From the NCBI GenBank assembly GCA_902597675.1, contig CACJYR010000012.1, positions 1-38,160 of the forward strand: 38,160 bases of DNA, given 5' to 3'. The position numbers were made by a program, and so were the translations under genes. The notes under the pieces were generated by a model. That model did not search any database and was not told the origin of the DNA. It saw only the letters and a program-made list of their open reading frames with translations. Of the stretch, positions 7,138 through 18,736 are shown piece by piece (positions within the stretch are counted from its first letter, which is position 1; every line of letters begins with the position of its first letter). Source of the DNA: an uncultured Pelagibacteraceae bacterium (GTDB lineage: Bacteria > Pseudomonadota > Alphaproteobacteria > Pelagibacterales > Pelagibacteraceae).

Positions 7138-7329
7138 ATGAAGAACCCGATAAAATTTATACAGGAAGTAAAACAGGAAGCATTCAAAGTCTCTTGGCCA
7201 ACAGGAAAAGAAACACTTCAGGGTGCATTAATGGTTTTTGCAATGGCAGTAGTTATGTCTTTATTTTTTCTATTGTTAGATCAGGTTTTAAAATTTTTCT
7301 TAGAGTTATTACTTAAAGTGAGTATTTAA
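7138..7329 (+). CDS. secE: Preprotein translocase subunit SecE
   Basis: 63 aa, the short single-span form usual outside enterobacteria. SecE clamps the SecY channel in the inner membrane. An amphipathic N-terminal helix carries the conserved VSWPTGKE (18-25), followed by one transmembrane segment at about residues 30-55. It starts 17 bases after tRNA-Trp in an AATTATG context without a Shine-Dalgarno sequence. The stop codon overlaps the nusG start by one base. Its partner secY is in this window at 30028. Confidence 0.93.
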   Translation: MKNPIKFIQEVKQEAFKVSWPTGKETLQGALMVFAMAVVMSLFFLLLDQVLKFFLELLLKVSI

Positions 7330-7859
7330 TGAAAAATTGGTATATTGTTCAATCTCACTCAAGTTTTGAAAATAAAGTCGCAGGACTTATCAAAGAGGAA
7401 GCAGATAAGGCTAAAATCTCTGAAAAATTTGAGGAAATTATTGTTCCAACTCATGATGTAACTGAAGTTAAAAGAGGTAAACGAATTCAAAGAAAGAAAA
7501 AGTATTTTCCGGGCTATGTTTTAATTAAGAGTGAGATGGATAATGATATTTACCACATGATAAAAAACATAAAACGTGTTAGTGGTTTTTTAGGTACTAA
7601 AGGAATGCCAGTGCCTGTATCTGATAAAGAAATTGATAAAATTTTAGGTCAAATAAAAGATGGGGTTGCTCAGCCAAAATCAGCCATAGAATATGCGGTT
7701 GGTGAAAAAGTTCAGGTTATAGATGGTCCTTTTGCTTCATTTAGTGGAATGGTTGAAGAAATTGATGAAGAAAAGTCTAGACTTAAGGTGTCAGTTTCTA
7801 TATTTGGAAGGCCAACACCAGTTGATTTAGAATATAATCAAGTGGAGAAAGTAAGTTAA
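7329..7859 (+). CDS. nusG: Transcription termination/antitermination protein NusG
   Basis: 176 aa. NusG binds RNA polymerase, reduces pausing and links it to Rho or to ribosomal protein S10. The N-terminal NGN domain begins WYIVQSHSSFENKVA (4-18) and includes KKKYFPGYVLI. The C-terminal KOW domain spans about 119-176, with VGEKVQVIDGPFASFSG. The start overlaps the last base of secE. It is followed after 3 bases by rplK, the standard secE-nusG-rplK order. Confidence 0.97.
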   Translation: MKNWYIVQSHSSFENKVAGLIKEEADKAKISEKFEEIIVPTHDVTEVKRGKRIQRKKKYFPGYVLIKSEMDNDIYHMIKNIKRVSGFLGTKGMPVPVSDKEIDKILGQIKDGVAQPKSAIEYAVGEKVQVIDGPFASFSGMVEEIDEEKSRLKVSVSIFGRPTPVDLEYNQVEKVS

Positions 7860-7862
7860 TTT

Positions 7863-8294
7863 ATGGCAGCTAAAAAAGAAATTAGTGGTTTTATAAAATT
7901 ACAAATTAAAGGTGGGCAAGCTAATCCCGCTCCACCAGTTGGACCTGCATTAGGGCAACGCGGGGTAAACATAATGGAATTTTGTAAAGCATTTAATGAT
8001 AAAACTAAAAAGTTAGCTGGCAAACCTGTGCCAGTTGAAATAACTGTTTATAAAGATAAAAAATTTGATTTTAAAATCAAATCACCACCAGCTTCTTTCT
8101 TTATAAGAGAAGCTGCAAAATTAAAAAGTGGTTCCCAAGAACCTGGTCGAAACATTGTTGCATCAATTACAAAAAAACAAGCTGAGGAAATTGCTAAACA
8201 AAAAATGGAGGATTTGAATGCTCTTGATTTAGATCAAGCGGTCAAAATTATTGCTGGCTCTGCAAGATCAATGGGTATCGAGGTCAAAGATTAA
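7863..8294 (+). CDS. rplK: 50S ribosomal protein L11
   Basis: 143 aa, normal length. uL11 forms the GTPase-associated centre of the large subunit with the L10-L12 stalk. The N-terminal [19 protein letters not shown] (22-40) and the C-terminal rRNA-binding part ending in SARSMGIEV are diagnostic. It starts 3 bases after nusG and ends 2 bases before rplA, so there is no room for the L1-binding leader found before rplK in E. coli. Confidence 0.98.
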   Translation: MAAKKEISGFIKLQIKGGQANPAPPVGPALGQRGVNIMEFCKAFNDKTKKLAGKPVPVEITVYKDKKFDFKIKSPPASFFIREAAKLKSGSQEPGRNIVASITKKQAEEIAKQKMEDLNALDLDQAVKIIAGSARSMGIEVKD

Positions 8295-8296
8295 TT

Positions 8297-8986
8297 ATGT
8301 CTTCAAAAAGATTTAAAAAACTTCCTGAAAAAACTACAGAACTTCCATCTGAGGTAATTGAAAAATTACTTCCAGTAGTTAAAAAAAATTGTACAACTAA
8401 ATTTGATGAGTCAGTCGATTTAAGTTTTCAGATTAACAATAAACAAAAAAAAAGTGAGATTAACATTAGGACTGTGGTAAATCTTCCTGGCGGAACTGGC
8501 AAAAAGATAAAAGTTGCTGTCGTGTGTGAGGATACAAAATCTGATGAAGCAAAAAGTGCTGGTGCAGATATTGTTGGTGGTGATGAATTTATTGAAAAAA
8601 TAAAAAATGGTGAAATGAATTTTGAAAAATTAATTTGTACTCCATCCATGATGATTAAATTATCAAAGTTAGGAAAAATGTTAGGACCAAAAGGTTTAAT
8701 GCCAAATCCAAAATTAGGAACTGTGACAGAAAATTTAAAAACTGCAATTTCAGATGCAAAATCTGGCCAAGCAGAAATTAGAAACGATAAAGATGGAAAT
8801 ATAGGTGTAAGTATAGGAAAAAAATCTTTTACTGATGATAAGTTAATTAAAAATTTTAATGCTGTTATAGATACGCTTGAAAAGGAAAAATCAAATAATA
8901 CTGTGAAAGGAGATTTGATTAAATCTGTTTTTTTAACATCAACAATGGGTGTTTCATATAAATTAAAATTAGGTAAAAATATTTAA
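8297..8986 (+). CDS. rplA: 50S ribosomal protein L1
   Basis: 229 aa. uL1 forms the mobile L1 stalk at the E site and is a translational repressor of its own operon in E. coli. The signature LGPKGLMPNPK is at residues 129-139, with KSGQAEIRNDKDG following at about 155-167. The start has the AATTATG context common in this operon. It lies 2 bases after rplK and 3 bases before rplJ. Confidence 0.97.
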   Translation: MSSKRFKKLPEKTTELPSEVIEKLLPVVKKNCTTKFDESVDLSFQINNKQKKSEINIRTVVNLPGGTGKKIKVAVVCEDTKSDEAKSAGADIVGGDEFIEKIKNGEMNFEKLICTPSMMIKLSKLGKMLGPKGLMPNPKLGTVTENLKTAISDAKSGQAEIRNDKDGNIGVSIGKKSFTDDKLIKNFNAVIDTLEKEKSNNTVKGDLIKSVFLTSTMGVSYKLKLGKNI

Positions 8987-8989
8987 GTT

Positions 8990-9511
8990 ATGATGAATAA
9001 AGAGCAAAAGAAAAATTATATTGCTGAAATGACGACGCAATTTGAAAATAGTAAAGCGGTAATGGTTACTCATTACCAAGGTTTAACGATGACTCAATTA
9101 GACGAATTAAGATCAAAAATGAGAGAACATGGAATAATTTTTAAGATCACAAAAAATAGAATTACAAAATTAGCTCTTGAAAAAACTAAATGTAAAGATT
9201 TATCAAATTTATTTACTGGACCAACAGCAGTTGCCTTTGGAGAAGATGCAATTATGTCAGCTCGAATTTTATCAAAGTTTGCAAAAGATAATGAGAATCT
9301 TAAATTGATTGGTGGAATGATGGAAAACGAAATTCTTGACCAAGCTGGAGTAATGAATGTCGCAAATTTGCCTACTTTAGACGAAGCAAGGGCTAATATT
9401 GTGGGTATTTTGAATGCCTCTGCATCAAAATTAGTAAGTATTTTGCTTGCACGATCAGAAAAAATGAGTAGTTTACCACCAGAAAATTCTGAAACACAAC
9501 CTAAAGAGTAA
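8990..9511 (+). CDS. rplJ: 50S ribosomal protein L10
   Basis: 173 aa. uL10 is the base of the stalk that carries L7/L12 dimers. The N-terminal rRNA-binding domain shows MVTHYQGLTMTQLDELR and FKITKNRITKLAL. The C-terminal helix, where L12 dimers bind, follows the NILNASASKLVSIL-type stretch. Two ATG codons lie in tandem (8990 and 8993); the second would give MNKEQKKNY and is equally possible. rplL follows after 3 bases. Confidence 0.95.
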   Translation: MMNKEQKKNYIAEMTTQFENSKAVMVTHYQGLTMTQLDELRSKMREHGIIFKITKNRITKLALEKTKCKDLSNLFTGPTAVAFGEDAIMSARILSKFAKDNENLKLIGGMMENEILDQAGVMNVANLPTLDEARANIVGILNASASKLVSILLARSEKMSSLPPENSETQPKE

Positions 9512-9514
9512 ATT

Positions 9515-9880
9515 ATGCCAGATCTAAATAAAATTATAGAAGACTTATCAAGTTTAACTGTTGCAGAGGCAGCAGATCTTTCAAAACAATTAGAGGAAAA
9601 ATGGGGTGTTAAGCCAATGGCGGCAGCAGCTCCAGCAGCAGCAGGAGGAGCGGCAGCAGCAGAGGAAAAGGATGACTTTTCAATTATGCTTGTTTCTGCA
9701 GGAGATAAAAAGATTAACGTAATTAAAGAAGTAAGAGCAGCAACTTCTCTTGGTCTTAAAGAAGCAAAAGACTTAGTAGAGGGTGCACCTAAAGAGGTAA
9801 AAGCAGGTGTACCTAAAAAAGAAGCAGAGGAAATTAAAGCTAAGTTAGAAGCTGCAGGGGCAAAAGTAGAACTTAAGTAA
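9515..9880 (+). CDS. rplL: 50S ribosomal protein L7/L12
   Basis: 121 aa. L7/L12 dimers recruit translation GTPases such as EF-Tu and EF-G, both encoded here. The N-terminal dimerisation domain (1-33) is followed by a flexible Ala/Gly-rich hinge (36-49) and a C-terminal domain with [23 protein letters not shown] (68-89), the factor-binding surface. It is needed in several copies per ribosome, which fits the hairpin just downstream that could lower readthrough into rpoB. Confidence 0.98.
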   Translation: MPDLNKIIEDLSSLTVAEAADLSKQLEEKWGVKPMAAAAPAAAGGAAAAEEKDDFSIMLVSAGDKKINVIKEVRAATSLGLKEAKDLVEGAPKEVKAGVPKKEAEEIKAKLEAAGAKVELK

Positions 9881-9900
9881 ATTAACAGGAAATTTTTAAG

Positions 9901-9926
9901 TACTGATTAATTAGATTTAATCAGTA
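9901..9926 (+). terminator. rplL-rpoB intergenic hairpin (attenuator or processing site)
   Basis: TACTGATTAA (9901-9910), loop TTAGAT, and TTAATCAGTA (9917-9926) form a perfect 10-bp stem in the 57-base gap between rplL and rpoB. No T-run follows, so it is not a strong intrinsic terminator. E. coli has an attenuator and an RNase III site in the same gap, which uncouple ribosomal protein from polymerase expression; a similar role is likely here. Confidence 0.6.
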
Positions 9927-9937
9927 TTAAGACATAG

Positions 9938-12900
9938 ATGCAAATATCTTTTACTGAAAAGAAAAATATTAGAAAGAGTTTCGGAAAACTTAAAGAAAGT
10001 TTATCCATTCCCAATCTAATAGAAGTTCAAAAAAATTCATACGACGAATTAACATTTTTTAATCCTGAAGCAGGTGATTTAACTAAAGGATTTGACAGAG
10101 TATTTAAAAGTATTTTTCCTATCGAAGATCTTAACGACAAAGCAACGTTAGAATATGTATCATACAGACTTGAAAAGCCAAAGTTTGATGTAGAAGAGTG
10201 TATTGCTAGAGGTCTGACTTACTCTTCAGCTTTAAAATGTACACTTCGATTAGTTGTTTATGAAATAAATCAAGAAACAAATACGAAAGATATTTTGTCA
10301 GCTAAAGAGCAAGAAGTTTATATGGGAGAAGTGCCCATGATGACTAATAGTGGTACATTCATAACTAATGGTGTTCAAAGAGTTGTTGTCAATCAAATGC
10401 ATAGAAGTCCAGGAGTTTTTTTTGATCATGACAAAGGTAAAACTCATGCGAGTGGTAAACTTTTATTTAATTGTAGGGTAATTCCAAATCGAGGTTCTTG
10501 GTTAGATTTTGAATATGATGTAAAAGATTTTTTATATTTTAAAATTGATAGAAAGAAAAAAATTCTTGCATCTACTTTATTGCTTGCTCTTGGCTATTCA
10601 AAAAGCGAAATAGTAAATGAATTTTATGAATCAGAAAAATTTACTTTCGATGCAAAGTCAGAAAAGTGGAAAACAAAATTTAACCCTGAAAATTATAAAG
10701 CTAAAAACTTCTCTGAGGAAGTTGTTGATGCTAAATCAGGAAAGGTTGTAATCAAATTAGGGGAAAAAATAAATTATTTAAACGCTAAAAAATTATCTAA
10801 TGATGGATTAAAAGATATTCTAGTTGCAAAAGAATCATTATTTGGAAAGTTTTTACATAAAGATATAAAATTAAATGATCAAGAGGATGGATTGTTAAAA
10901 ATTGGTACTGAGTTAAATGAAACAATTACTCAACAAATTTTAGATGCAAATATTACAAGTTTAGATATTTCTGTAACTAATTCTATTAACAAAGGTCCTT
11001 ATTTACTTACTACAATTTTGAATGACAAAAATAATACTAAAGATGAGGCAATTACTGAAATTTATAAGATGTTAAGACCTGGGGAACCTCCAACAATTGA
11101 AATAGCAACTCAAATTTTTAATAATTTATTCTTTAGCTCAGACCGATATGACTTGTCTGATGTAGGAAGAGTTAAAATGAATTCTAGATTAGATTTAGAA
11201 TGCTCAGATAAAATTACAATATTAAGAAATGATGATATTTTAGCAATTATTCGTAAAATGTTGGACTTAAGGGATGGCAAAGATGATGTTGATGACATTG
11301 ACCATCTTGGAAATAGAAGAGTTAGATCTGTAGGTGAATTAGTTGAAAATCAAGCTCGTATTGGTGTTTACAGAATGGAAAGAGCTATTAAAGAAAAAAT
11401 GACTACTTTAGATATTGAGTCAGCAATGCCACAAGATTTGATAAATGCAAAACCACTCACAATTTCACTAAAAGATTTTTTTGCAAGTTCTCAGCTTTCA
11501 CAATTTATGGATCAAACAAACCCACTTTCAGAGATTACTCATAAAAGAAGAGTTTCTGCTTTAGGCCCTGGTGGATTAACAAGAGAGAGAGCTGGGTTTG
11601 AGGTTAGAGACGTGCATCCAACTCATTATGGAAGAATTTGTCCAATCGAGACTCCAGAAGGTCCAAATATTGGTTTGATCAATAGTTTATCTACTTATGC
11701 AAAAATTAATAAGTATGGTTTTATTGAAAGTCCTTACAAGAGAGTAAAAGAAGGTGTTGTTCAAGATAAAGTAGAATATTTGTCAGCAATGGAGGAGACA
11801 AAATTTACCATAGCTCAAGCTAACACTAAAATTGATAAAAATGGAAAAATTGTTGAGGAATTGGTTTCTTGTAGACAAAATTTAAACTTTCTTTTAGCAA
11901 AACCTGAAACAATAGATTATATTGACGTATCACCTAAACAATTGGTTTCTGTTGCTGCTTCTCTAATACCCTTTTTAGAAAATGATGATGCCAACAGAGC
12001 ATTAATGGGTTCTAATATGATGAGACAAGCAGTTCCTTTATTAAAACCTGAAGCACCTCTAGTTGGTACGGGAATAGAAAGTGATGTTGCATTAGATTCA
12101 GGGGTAACAATTGTTGCTAAAAGAGACGGTTTAGTAGACAAAATTGATGGTAAGAGAATAGTAATTAAAGTCACAGAGGAAACTGATTTCTCAAAATCTG
12201 GTGTTGATATTTACAATTTACAAAAATTTAAAAGATCTAATCAAAACACATGTATTAATCAAAGACCTTTGGTTAGAGTGGGTGATAAAGTAAAAACTGG
12301 TGATATAATTGCCGATGGACCTTCTACAAAACTAGGTGAATTAGCTTTAGGTAAAAACGTTACTGTAGCGTTTATGCCATGGCAGGGATATAATTTTGAG
12401 GACTCTATTTTAATTTCAGAAAGATGTGTAACCGACGATGTATTTACTTCAGTACATATTGTTGAATATGAAATAATGGCAAGAGATACAAAACTTGGTG
12501 AAGAAGAAATAACAAGAGACATACCAAATGTTAATGAAGAAGCTCTAAAAAATTTAGATGAGTCAGGAATAGTATATATTGGCGCAGAGGTGAATGCGGG
12601 TGATATCCTTGTAGGAAAAGTAACTCCTAAAGGAGACTCTGCATCAGGTCCTGAAGAAAAATTGTTAAGATCCATTTTTGGAGAAAAGGCTATAGATGTA
12701 ACTGACACTTCACTTAGAATGTCTAGAGGAAGCAGTGGCACAGTAGTTGACGTAAGAGTATTTAATAGACATGGTATAGAAAAAGATGAAAGATCTATAA
12801 CAATTGAACGGGCAGAAATTGATCAAGTACAACAAGATAAAATTGTTGAGGAAGAAATTTTAGAGAGAAGTATCAAACAAAGAGCTGCTCAAATTTTATC

Positions 12901-14026
12901 AGGGGAAACCCTTTCTAAGAAAGTAAGAGATGTTGAAGCTGGTTCTAAATTAGATTTTGAAACAATTAATAAGATATCTATCAATGATTTATTTAAACTA
13001 ACTGTCTCAAATACAAAAAATGAAAATGCATTATTACAATTAAAAGATCAGTATAATAAAGCAAAACAGGATATTACTGAAAGATTTGAAGATAAAGTTT
13101 TAAAAATTAGAAGTGGTGATGATTTATTACCTAGTGTGATGAAAATGGTAAAAGTTTTTGTTGCTATTAAAAGAAGATTGAGACCAGGTGATAAAATGTC
13201 TGGAAGACATGGTAATAAAGGTGTTGTTAGTAAAATCGTACCAGTTGAAGACATGCCTTATAGGGAAGATGGCCGACCAGTAGATATAGTATTAAATCCT
13301 TTAGGTGTGCCAAGTCGTATGAATGTGGGGCAAATTCTTGAAACTCATTTGGGATGGGCTTGTAAAGAATTTGGAGAACAAATTAAAAATCTAGTTAATG
13401 AAAATAATAAAAAAATTGAGCGAAATGAAAAAATCGAGAGTTTTTTAAAATCTGTTTATGGTGAGGAAATATTTGATCAAAAAGTCGATAAATTAAGTAA
13501 AACAGAATTTAAGGATTTATGTGAAAATTTACAAAATGGTATAGCTATATCCACACCAGTTTTTGATGGGGCTAAAGAAAAAAATGTAACAGAAATGTTA
13601 GAATTAGCAAATCTTCCTAAATCTGGACAAACTTACTTATGGGATGGAAGAACAGGTGAAAAGTTTGATAGACCGGTAACTGTTGGAATAATTTACATGC
13701 TTAAACTTCATCATTTGGTTGAGGATAAAATTCACGCCAGATCCACAGGTCCTTATAGTTTGGTGACTCAACAACCATTGGGTGGAAAAGCTCAATTAGG
13801 TGGACAGAGGTTTGGTGAAATGGAGGTATGGGCACTTGAGGCATATGGTGCATCATACACGCTTCAAGAAATACTTACTGTAAAATCTGATGATGTTGCT
13901 GGAAGAGTAAAAGTTTATGAGACTATTGTAAAGGGTGAAGAAAACTTTGAGTCTGGAATACCAGAATCATTTAACGTGCTTGTTAAAGAAATTAAATCTT
14001 TGGCATTAAATGTGGAATTAAATTAA
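9938..14026 (+). CDS. rpoB: RNA polymerase beta subunit
   Basis: 1362 aa, normal length for alphaproteobacteria. Beta forms the catalytic core with beta'. The rifampicin-binding region [11 protein letters not shown] (518-528), followed by [21 protein letters not shown], carries the usual rifampicin-sensitive residues. [12 protein letters not shown] (1084-1095) is the universally conserved catalytic-centre segment. The C-terminal part with [21 protein letters not shown] contacts beta'. It starts 57 bases after rplL behind the hairpin, and rpoC follows after 2 bases. Confidence 0.99.
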   Translation: MQISFTEKKNIRKSFGKLKESLSIPNLIEVQKNSYDELTFFNPEAGDLTKGFDRVFKSIFPIEDLNDKATLEYVSYRLEKPKFDVEECIARGLTYSSALKCTLRLVVYEINQETNTKDILSAKEQEVYMGEVPMMTNSGTFITNGVQRVVVNQMHRSPGVFFDHDKGKTHASGKLLFNCRVIPNRGSWLDFEYDVKDFLYFKIDRKKKILASTLLLALGYSKSEIVNEFYESEKFTFDAKSEKWKTKFNPENYKAKNFSEEVVDAKSGKVVIKLGEKINYLNAKKLSNDGLKDILVAKESLFGKFLHKDIKLNDQEDGLLKIGTELNETITQQILDANITSLDISVTNSINKGPYLLTTILNDKNNTKDEAITEIYKMLRPGEPPTIEIATQIFNNLFFSSDRYDLSDVGRVKMNSRLDLECSDKITILRNDDILAIIRKMLDLRDGKDDVDDIDHLGNRRVRSVGELVENQARIGVYRMERAIKEKMTTLDIESAMPQDLINAKPLTISLKDFFASSQLSQFMDQTNPLSEITHKRRVSALGPGGLTRERAGFEVRDVHPTHYGRICPIETPEGPNIGLINSLSTYAKINKYGFIESPYKRVKEGVVQDKVEYLSAMEETKFTIAQANTKIDKNGKIVEELVSCRQNLNFLLAKPETIDYIDVSPKQLVSVAASLIPFLENDDANRALMGSNMMRQAVPLLKPEAPLVGTGIESDVALDSGVTIVAKRDGLVDKIDGKRIVIKVTEETDFSKSGVDIYNLQKFKRSNQNTCINQRPLVRVGDKVKTGDIIADGPSTKLGELALGKNVTVAFMPWQGYNFEDSILISERCVTDDVFTSVHIVEYEIMARDTKLGEEEITRDIPNVNEEALKNLDESGIVYIGAEVNAGDILVGKVTPKGDSASGPEEKLLRSIFGEKAIDVTDTSLRMSRGSSGTVVDVRVFNRHGIEKDERSITIERAEIDQVQQDKIVEEEILERSIKQRAAQILSGETLSKKVRDVEAGSKLDFETINKISINDLFKLTVSNTKNENALLQLKDQYNKAKQDITERFEDKVLKIRSGDDLLPSVMKMVKVFVAIKRRLRPGDKMSGRHGNKGVVSKIVPVEDMPYREDGRPVDIVLNPLGVPSRMNVGQILETHLGWACKEFGEQIKNLVNENNKKIERNEKIESFLKSVYGEEIFDQKVDKLSKTEFKDLCENLQNGIAISTPVFDGAKEKNVTEMLELANLPKSGQTYLWDGRTGEKFDRPVTVGIIYMLKLHHLVEDKIHARSTGPYSLVTQQPLGGKAQLGGQRFGEMEVWALEAYGASYTLQEILTVKSDDVAGRVKVYETIVKGEENFESGIPESFNVLVKEIKSLALNVELN

Positions 14027-14028
14027 TT

Positions 14029-17000
14029 ATGAAAAAAGAACTTACAGATCTATTTAAAAATTCAGAAATATCTGAAGCTCAAAATTTTAATAGTATCAAG
14101 ATCTCATTAGCTAGCCCAGAGAAAATAAAATCTTGGACCTATGGTGAAATCAAAAAACCAGAAACTATCAATTATAGAACTTTTAGACCAGAGAAAGATG
14201 GCCTTTTCTGTGCAAGAATATTTGGTCCAATTAAAGATTATGAGTGTCTGTGTGGAAAATATAAAAGAATGAAATTTAGAGGCATCATCTGTGAAAAATG
14301 TGGTGTTGAGGTGACAAAATCTAATGTTCGAAGAGAACGAATGGGTCATATTAATTTAGCAACACCTGTTGCACATATATGGTTTCTAAAATCATTACCA
14401 AGCAGAATAGCACTTGCTGTTGATATGAAACTTAAAGAAGTCGAAAGAGTTTTGTATTTTGAAAATTTTATTGTCATTGAGCCAGGTTTAACAGGTCTGC
14501 AAAAAAATCAGCTTTTAAATGAGGAAGAACTAGCAAAATATCAAGATGAATATGGTGAGGAGGCTTTTACAGCTGGAATTGGAGCTGAAGCAGTTCTGGA
14601 AATGCTAAAAAATCTTGATTTAGATTTAGAAAGAAAAAATCTTGTTGATTATATCAAAGAGACGAAATCAAAAGTTAATGAAGAAAGAGCTATCAAGAGA
14701 TTAAAATTAATTGAGTCTTTTATTGAAACTGGTCAAAAACCTGAGTGGATGATCATGACTGTTGTTCCAGTTATTCCACCAGAATTAAGACCATTGGTTC
14801 CTTTAGATGGTGGAAGATTTGCAACATCAGATCTAAATGATCTTTATAGAAGGGTTATTAATAGAAATAATCGTTTAAAGAGACTAATGGATCTTAAGGC
14901 ACCAGATATAATCATCAGAAATGAAAAAAGAATGTTACAAGAATCTGTCGATGCACTTTTTGATAACGGCAGAAGAGGTAGAGTAATTACTGGAACAGGT
15001 AAAAGACCATTAAAATCTTTAGCTGAGATGTTAAAAGGAAAACAAGGAAGATTTAGACAAAATCTTCTTGGTAAAAGAGTTGATTACTCTGGTCGTTCAG
15101 TCATCGTAGTAGGTCCAGACCTAAAATTACATGAATGTGGATTGCCAAAAAAAATGGCGTTAGAGTTATTTAAACCATTTTTATACGCAAGGCTTAATAA
15201 ATTAGGCTTAGCTTCAACAATTAAACAAGCAAAAAAATTGGTTGAGAAAGAAACTAATGCTGTCTGGGATGCACTTGAATTAATTGTTAGAGAACACCCG
15301 GTTTTACTAAATAGAGCTCCAACACTTCATAGATTGGGAGTTCAAGCCTTTGAACCAAAATTAATTGAGGGAGATGCGATTGAATTACATCCTTTAACAT
15401 GTGCTGCGTTTAATGCAGATTTTGATGGTGATCAAATGGCTGTTCACGTTCCTTTAAGTTTGGAGGCACAACTTGAGGCTAGAATATTAATGCTATCAAC
15501 TAACAATATTCTTTCTCCATCAAACGGAAAGCCAATAATTGTCCCGAGTCAGGATATGATTTTAGGAATTTATTATTTATCTCAAGAACCAGTCACTGAT
15601 AAGCCAGCTGGATATTTTTTAAATGCAGATCAAATTGAATTTGCACTTTCTTCTGGTCAAATAAAAGTCCATAGTACGATTATCTCTAGGTTTGAAACAA
15701 TTGATGAAAAAGGTAATCAAAAATTTGAGAAGTACACTTCTACTGCAGGAAGATTTCTACTAGCTAACTTATTACCAAAAAATAATAATATTAAGTTTTC
15801 TTTGATAGATAGAATTTTACCAAAGAAAACAGTTTCAGAGATTATTGATATTGTCTTTAGATTTTGTGGTCAAAAAAGAACAGTCATTTTCTGTGATAAA
15901 TTAAAGGATCTAGGGTTTAAACATGCATTTAAAGCAGGAATTTCTTTTGGTAAAGATGACTTAGTCATTCCGGAAAGTAAAAATAAACTTATTGATGATA
16001 CTAAAAAACTAATAGCTGACTATGAAACTCAATATTCTGAAGGACTAATTACAAGAGGAGAAAAATACAACAAAGTTGTTGATGCATGGTCAAAATGTAC
16101 TGATCAAGTAGCATCCGAAATGATGAAAGGAATTTCTGCTACAGAAAAAACTACAGAAGGTTTGAAAATAAATTCAGTATTTATGATGGCAGATAGTGGA
16201 GCAAGAGGATCTGCAGCACAAATGAAACAATTAGCTGGAATGAGAGGACTTATTGCAAAACCATCAGGTGAAATTATTGAAAGCCCAATAACCTCGAATT
16301 TTAAAGAGGGTTTAACTGCATTAGAATATTTTAATTCTACTCATGGTGCTAGAAAAGGTCTAGCTGATACAGCCCTTAAAACTGCTAGCTCAGGTTATTT
16401 AACTAGAAGATTATGTGATGTTGCCCAAGATTTAACTGTTACAAAAAAAGAATGTGATTGTAAAAATCCTGGATTCATCGAACTTTCAGAAATTCTGGAA
16501 GGTGGAAATGTTGTTGTAAGCTTATCAGAAAGAGCTTTGGGAAGAGTTACTTTTGACGATGTAAAGCATCCAATAACTGGTGAAATTATAATTAAAAAGT
16601 TAACTATGATTGATGAGTCTGGTTGTGATAAGATAGATTCTGCAGGAATAAAATCAGTCAAGGTTTATTCTGTTATGACATGTGGATCTAAAGAAGGTGT
16701 GTGTGCTACTTCTTATGGAAGAGATTTATCTAGAGGTCAGATGGTTCATGTAGGTGAAGCAATTGGAATGATTTCTGCACAATCAATTGGAGAACCAGGA
16801 ACGCAACTAACAATGAGAACTTTCCACGTAGGTGGAACTGCTTCAGTTAAACAAGACTCACAAATAGTCACTAAAAATGAAGGGACTTTAAAAATTATTA
16901 ACTCAAACATTTTAGAGGATTCTAAAAAGAACTTGATTGTCATGGGTAGAAATACACAATTATCTATTGAGGACGATAATGGAGTTCAAATTGCAGTCTA

Positions 17001-18198
17001 TAAAGTAGCCTATGGTTCGAAATTATTTTTTAAAAACGGTGATAAAGTAAAAGCTAATACAAAAATTTGTGAATGGGATCCTTATACTACCCCAGTGATT
17101 GCTGAAAAAAGTGGTATTGCAAGCTATGTTGATTTAATTGACGGTGTATCTATTCAAGAGACTACAGATGACGCAACAGGTATTTCCTCGAAATCAGTAG
17201 TTGATTGGCGTTCTCAATCAAAAAGTACAGATTTAAAACCAAGAATTACTTTAAGAGATGAAAAAGGAAACGTTATTAAAAAGGCGGATGATAATGAAGC
17301 AAGATATTATTTAGTTCCTGACTCTATTTTATCAGTTAAAGATGGTCAAAAAGTTTCTGCTGGTGACGTGATTGCTAGATTACCTAAAGAAACTACTAAA
17401 ACTAAAGATATCACTGGAGGTCTTCCAAGAGTTGCTGAATTGTTTGAAGCTAGAAAAGCTAAAGATAGTGCAATCATTGCTGAAAATGATGGGCAAGTTA
17501 TATTTGGAAAGGAAGTTAGAGGAAAACAAAGAATATCAATTGTGCCTGAAGATGGATCAGAACCATCTAACTATTTAATACCCAAAGGAAAACATATTAA
17601 TTTTAATCAGGGTGAAAAAATTAAAAAAGGGGAATATTTACTAGATGGACAGCCATTACCACACGATATTCTTAGAATTATGGGTATAAAAGATTTAACT
17701 GAATATTTCGTTAATCAGGTTCAAGAGGTCTACAGATTACAGGGTGTAATTATCAATGATAAACACATAGAAACTATTTTAAGACAAATGTTGAAAAAAG
17801 TTGAAGTAAAAACTACTGGTGATTCCTCTTATTTACCAGGTGAAATAATTGATAGAATTAAATTTGATAATGTTAATGAAAAATTAAAATCAGAGGGTAA
17901 AAAGCCAGCTACTGGAGAAAGAGTTTTAATGGGGATTACCAAAGCTTCGCTGCAGACCGAGTCATTTATTTCCGCTGCATCATTCCAGGAAACTACGAGA
18001 GTTCTTACAGATGCTGCTATCAAAGGTAAAGTTGATCCACTTAATGGTTTAAAAGAGAATGTAATAGTTGGACGATTAGTCCCTGCGGGAACTGGTAATA
18101 TTAAAAACAAATGGAACAAAAAAGCTCTACAAGATGACAATAAATTTCTTTCTGAGCAAGAGCAGATTGAACAGCCAGAAACCCCTGTAAATCAATAA
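14029..18198 (+). CDS. rpoC: RNA polymerase beta' subunit
   Basis: 1389 aa. Beta' carries the catalytic magnesium. The N-terminal zinc-binding Cys are at 73, 75, 88 and 91; the active-site NADFDGDQ is at 462-469 with Asp464, Asp466 and Asp468. The second zinc cluster CDCKN...CGSKEGVC is around residues 818-895, and the bridge and trigger-helix region includes [19 protein letters not shown]. The C-terminal tail is acidic and Gln-rich. It begins 2 bases after rpoB in an AATTATG context. A 164-base gap with a promoter-like pair follows. Confidence 0.99.
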   Translation: MKKELTDLFKNSEISEAQNFNSIKISLASPEKIKSWTYGEIKKPETINYRTFRPEKDGLFCARIFGPIKDYECLCGKYKRMKFRGIICEKCGVEVTKSNVRRERMGHINLATPVAHIWFLKSLPSRIALAVDMKLKEVERVLYFENFIVIEPGLTGLQKNQLLNEEELAKYQDEYGEEAFTAGIGAEAVLEMLKNLDLDLERKNLVDYIKETKSKVNEERAIKRLKLIESFIETGQKPEWMIMTVVPVIPPELRPLVPLDGGRFATSDLNDLYRRVINRNNRLKRLMDLKAPDIIIRNEKRMLQESVDALFDNGRRGRVITGTGKRPLKSLAEMLKGKQGRFRQNLLGKRVDYSGRSVIVVGPDLKLHECGLPKKMALELFKPFLYARLNKLGLASTIKQAKKLVEKETNAVWDALELIVREHPVLLNRAPTLHRLGVQAFEPKLIEGDAIELHPLTCAAFNADFDGDQMAVHVPLSLEAQLEARILMLSTNNILSPSNGKPIIVPSQDMILGIYYLSQEPVTDKPAGYFLNADQIEFALSSGQIKVHSTIISRFETIDEKGNQKFEKYTSTAGRFLLANLLPKNNNIKFSLIDRILPKKTVSEIIDIVFRFCGQKRTVIFCDKLKDLGFKHAFKAGISFGKDDLVIPESKNKLIDDTKKLIADYETQYSEGLITRGEKYNKVVDAWSKCTDQVASEMMKGISATEKTTEGLKINSVFMMADSGARGSAAQMKQLAGMRGLIAKPSGEIIESPITSNFKEGLTALEYFNSTHGARKGLADTALKTASSGYLTRRLCDVAQDLTVTKKECDCKNPGFIELSEILEGGNVVVSLSERALGRVTFDDVKHPITGEIIIKKLTMIDESGCDKIDSAGIKSVKVYSVMTCGSKEGVCATSYGRDLSRGQMVHVGEAIGMISAQSIGEPGTQLTMRTFHVGGTASVKQDSQIVTKNEGTLKIINSNILEDSKKNLIVMGRNTQLSIEDDNGVQIAVYKVAYGSKLFFKNGDKVKANTKICEWDPYTTPVIAEKSGIASYVDLIDGVSIQETTDDATGISSKSVVDWRSQSKSTDLKPRITLRDEKGNVIKKADDNEARYYLVPDSILSVKDGQKVSAGDVIARLPKETTKTKDITGGLPRVAELFEARKAKDSAIIAENDGQVIFGKEVRGKQRISIVPEDGSEPSNYLIPKGKHINFNQGEKIKKGEYLLDGQPLPHDILRIMGIKDLTEYFVNQVQEVYRLQGVIINDKHIETILRQMLKKVEVKTTGDSSYLPGEIIDRIKFDNVNEKLKSEGKKPATGERVLMGITKASLQTESFISAASFQETTRVLTDAAIKGKVDPLNGLKENVIVGRLVPAGTGNIKNKWNKKALQDDNKFLSEQEQIEQPETPVNQ

Positions 18199-18227
18199 AA
18201 ATAACACGTCTGCTAATTAGTTTTAGT

Positions 18228-18255
18228 TTGACAAAATTAAATTAATAAGTATTTT
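18228..18255 (+). promoter_or_regulatory. Candidate promoter of the str-S10-spc run
   Basis: A perfect TTGACA at 18228-18233 and TATTTT at 18250-18255 are spaced by 16 bases, giving a leader of about 100 bases before rpsL. The 164-base gap is the longest in the rRNA-protein/polymerase run, which supports an internal promoter here. Transcription from rpoC may also read through, as no terminator is seen. Confidence 0.5.
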
Positions 18256-18277
18256 GGCGATATTTTTGGTTGGAATG

Positions 18278-18329
18278 TAGTGTTAACTTTAGACACTAAA
18301 CGCTGCCACAAATAACCTGTCAGTTATTT
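18278..18329 (+). other. Two hairpins in the rpsL leader
   Basis: TAGTGT (18278-18283) and ACACTA (18293-18298) form a 6-bp stem with a 9-base loop. AAATAAC (18310-18316) and GTTATTT (18323-18329) form a 7-bp stem with loop CTGTCA. Both lie between the candidate promoter and the rpsL start at 18363. They may be a ribosomal-protein autoregulatory leader; in E. coli S7 represses the str mRNA from a site between rpsL and rpsG, so the place is different. Confidence 0.4.
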
Positions 18330-18362
18330 CATTCAAAAATAAACAATTATAAATTTACAGAT

Positions 18363-18734
18363 ATGCCAACTATTAACCAGTTGTTAAGAAAAAAAAGAAC
18401 TAAACCAATTGCTAGGAACAAGGTTCCAGCATTACAAAAACAACCACTCAAACGAGGAGTTTGTGTAAAAGTTTATACTACAACTCCAAAAAAACCTAAT
18501 TCTGCTTTGAGAAAAGTTGCTAGAGTGAGATTATCAAATGGGTTTGAAGTAACTGCTTATATACCTGGAGAAGGTCATAATCTTCAAGAACACTCTGTTG
18601 TATTAATTAGAGGTGGTAGGGTTAAAGATCTACCAGGTGTACGTTATCACATTTTAAGAGGTAATTTAGACACTCAAGGAGTGGCAAATAGAAAGAAAAG
18701 AAGATCTTTGTACGGAACAAAAAAAGGTAAATAG
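18363..18734 (+). CDS. rpsL: 30S ribosomal protein S12
   Basis: 123 aa. uS12 sits at the decoding centre. [11 protein letters not shown] (41-51) carries Lys43 and the [13 protein letters not shown] stretch carries Lys88 and Asp89, all in the streptomycin-sensitive state; Asp89 is the residue thiomethylated by RimO in other bacteria. It is the first gene after the 164-base leader and ends 2 bases before rpsG. Confidence 0.98.
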   Translation: MPTINQLLRKKRTKPIARNKVPALQKQPLKRGVCVKVYTTTPKKPNSALRKVARVRLSNGFEVTAYIPGEGHNLQEHSVVLIRGGRVKDLPGVRYHILRGNLDTQGVANRKKRRSLYGTKKGK

Positions 18735-18736
18735 AC

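Noticed and set aside
12259..12741. A 160-codon antisense open frame inside rpoB
   Set aside because: It is a shadow of the conserved rpoB frame, with no independent start signals or recognisable domain.
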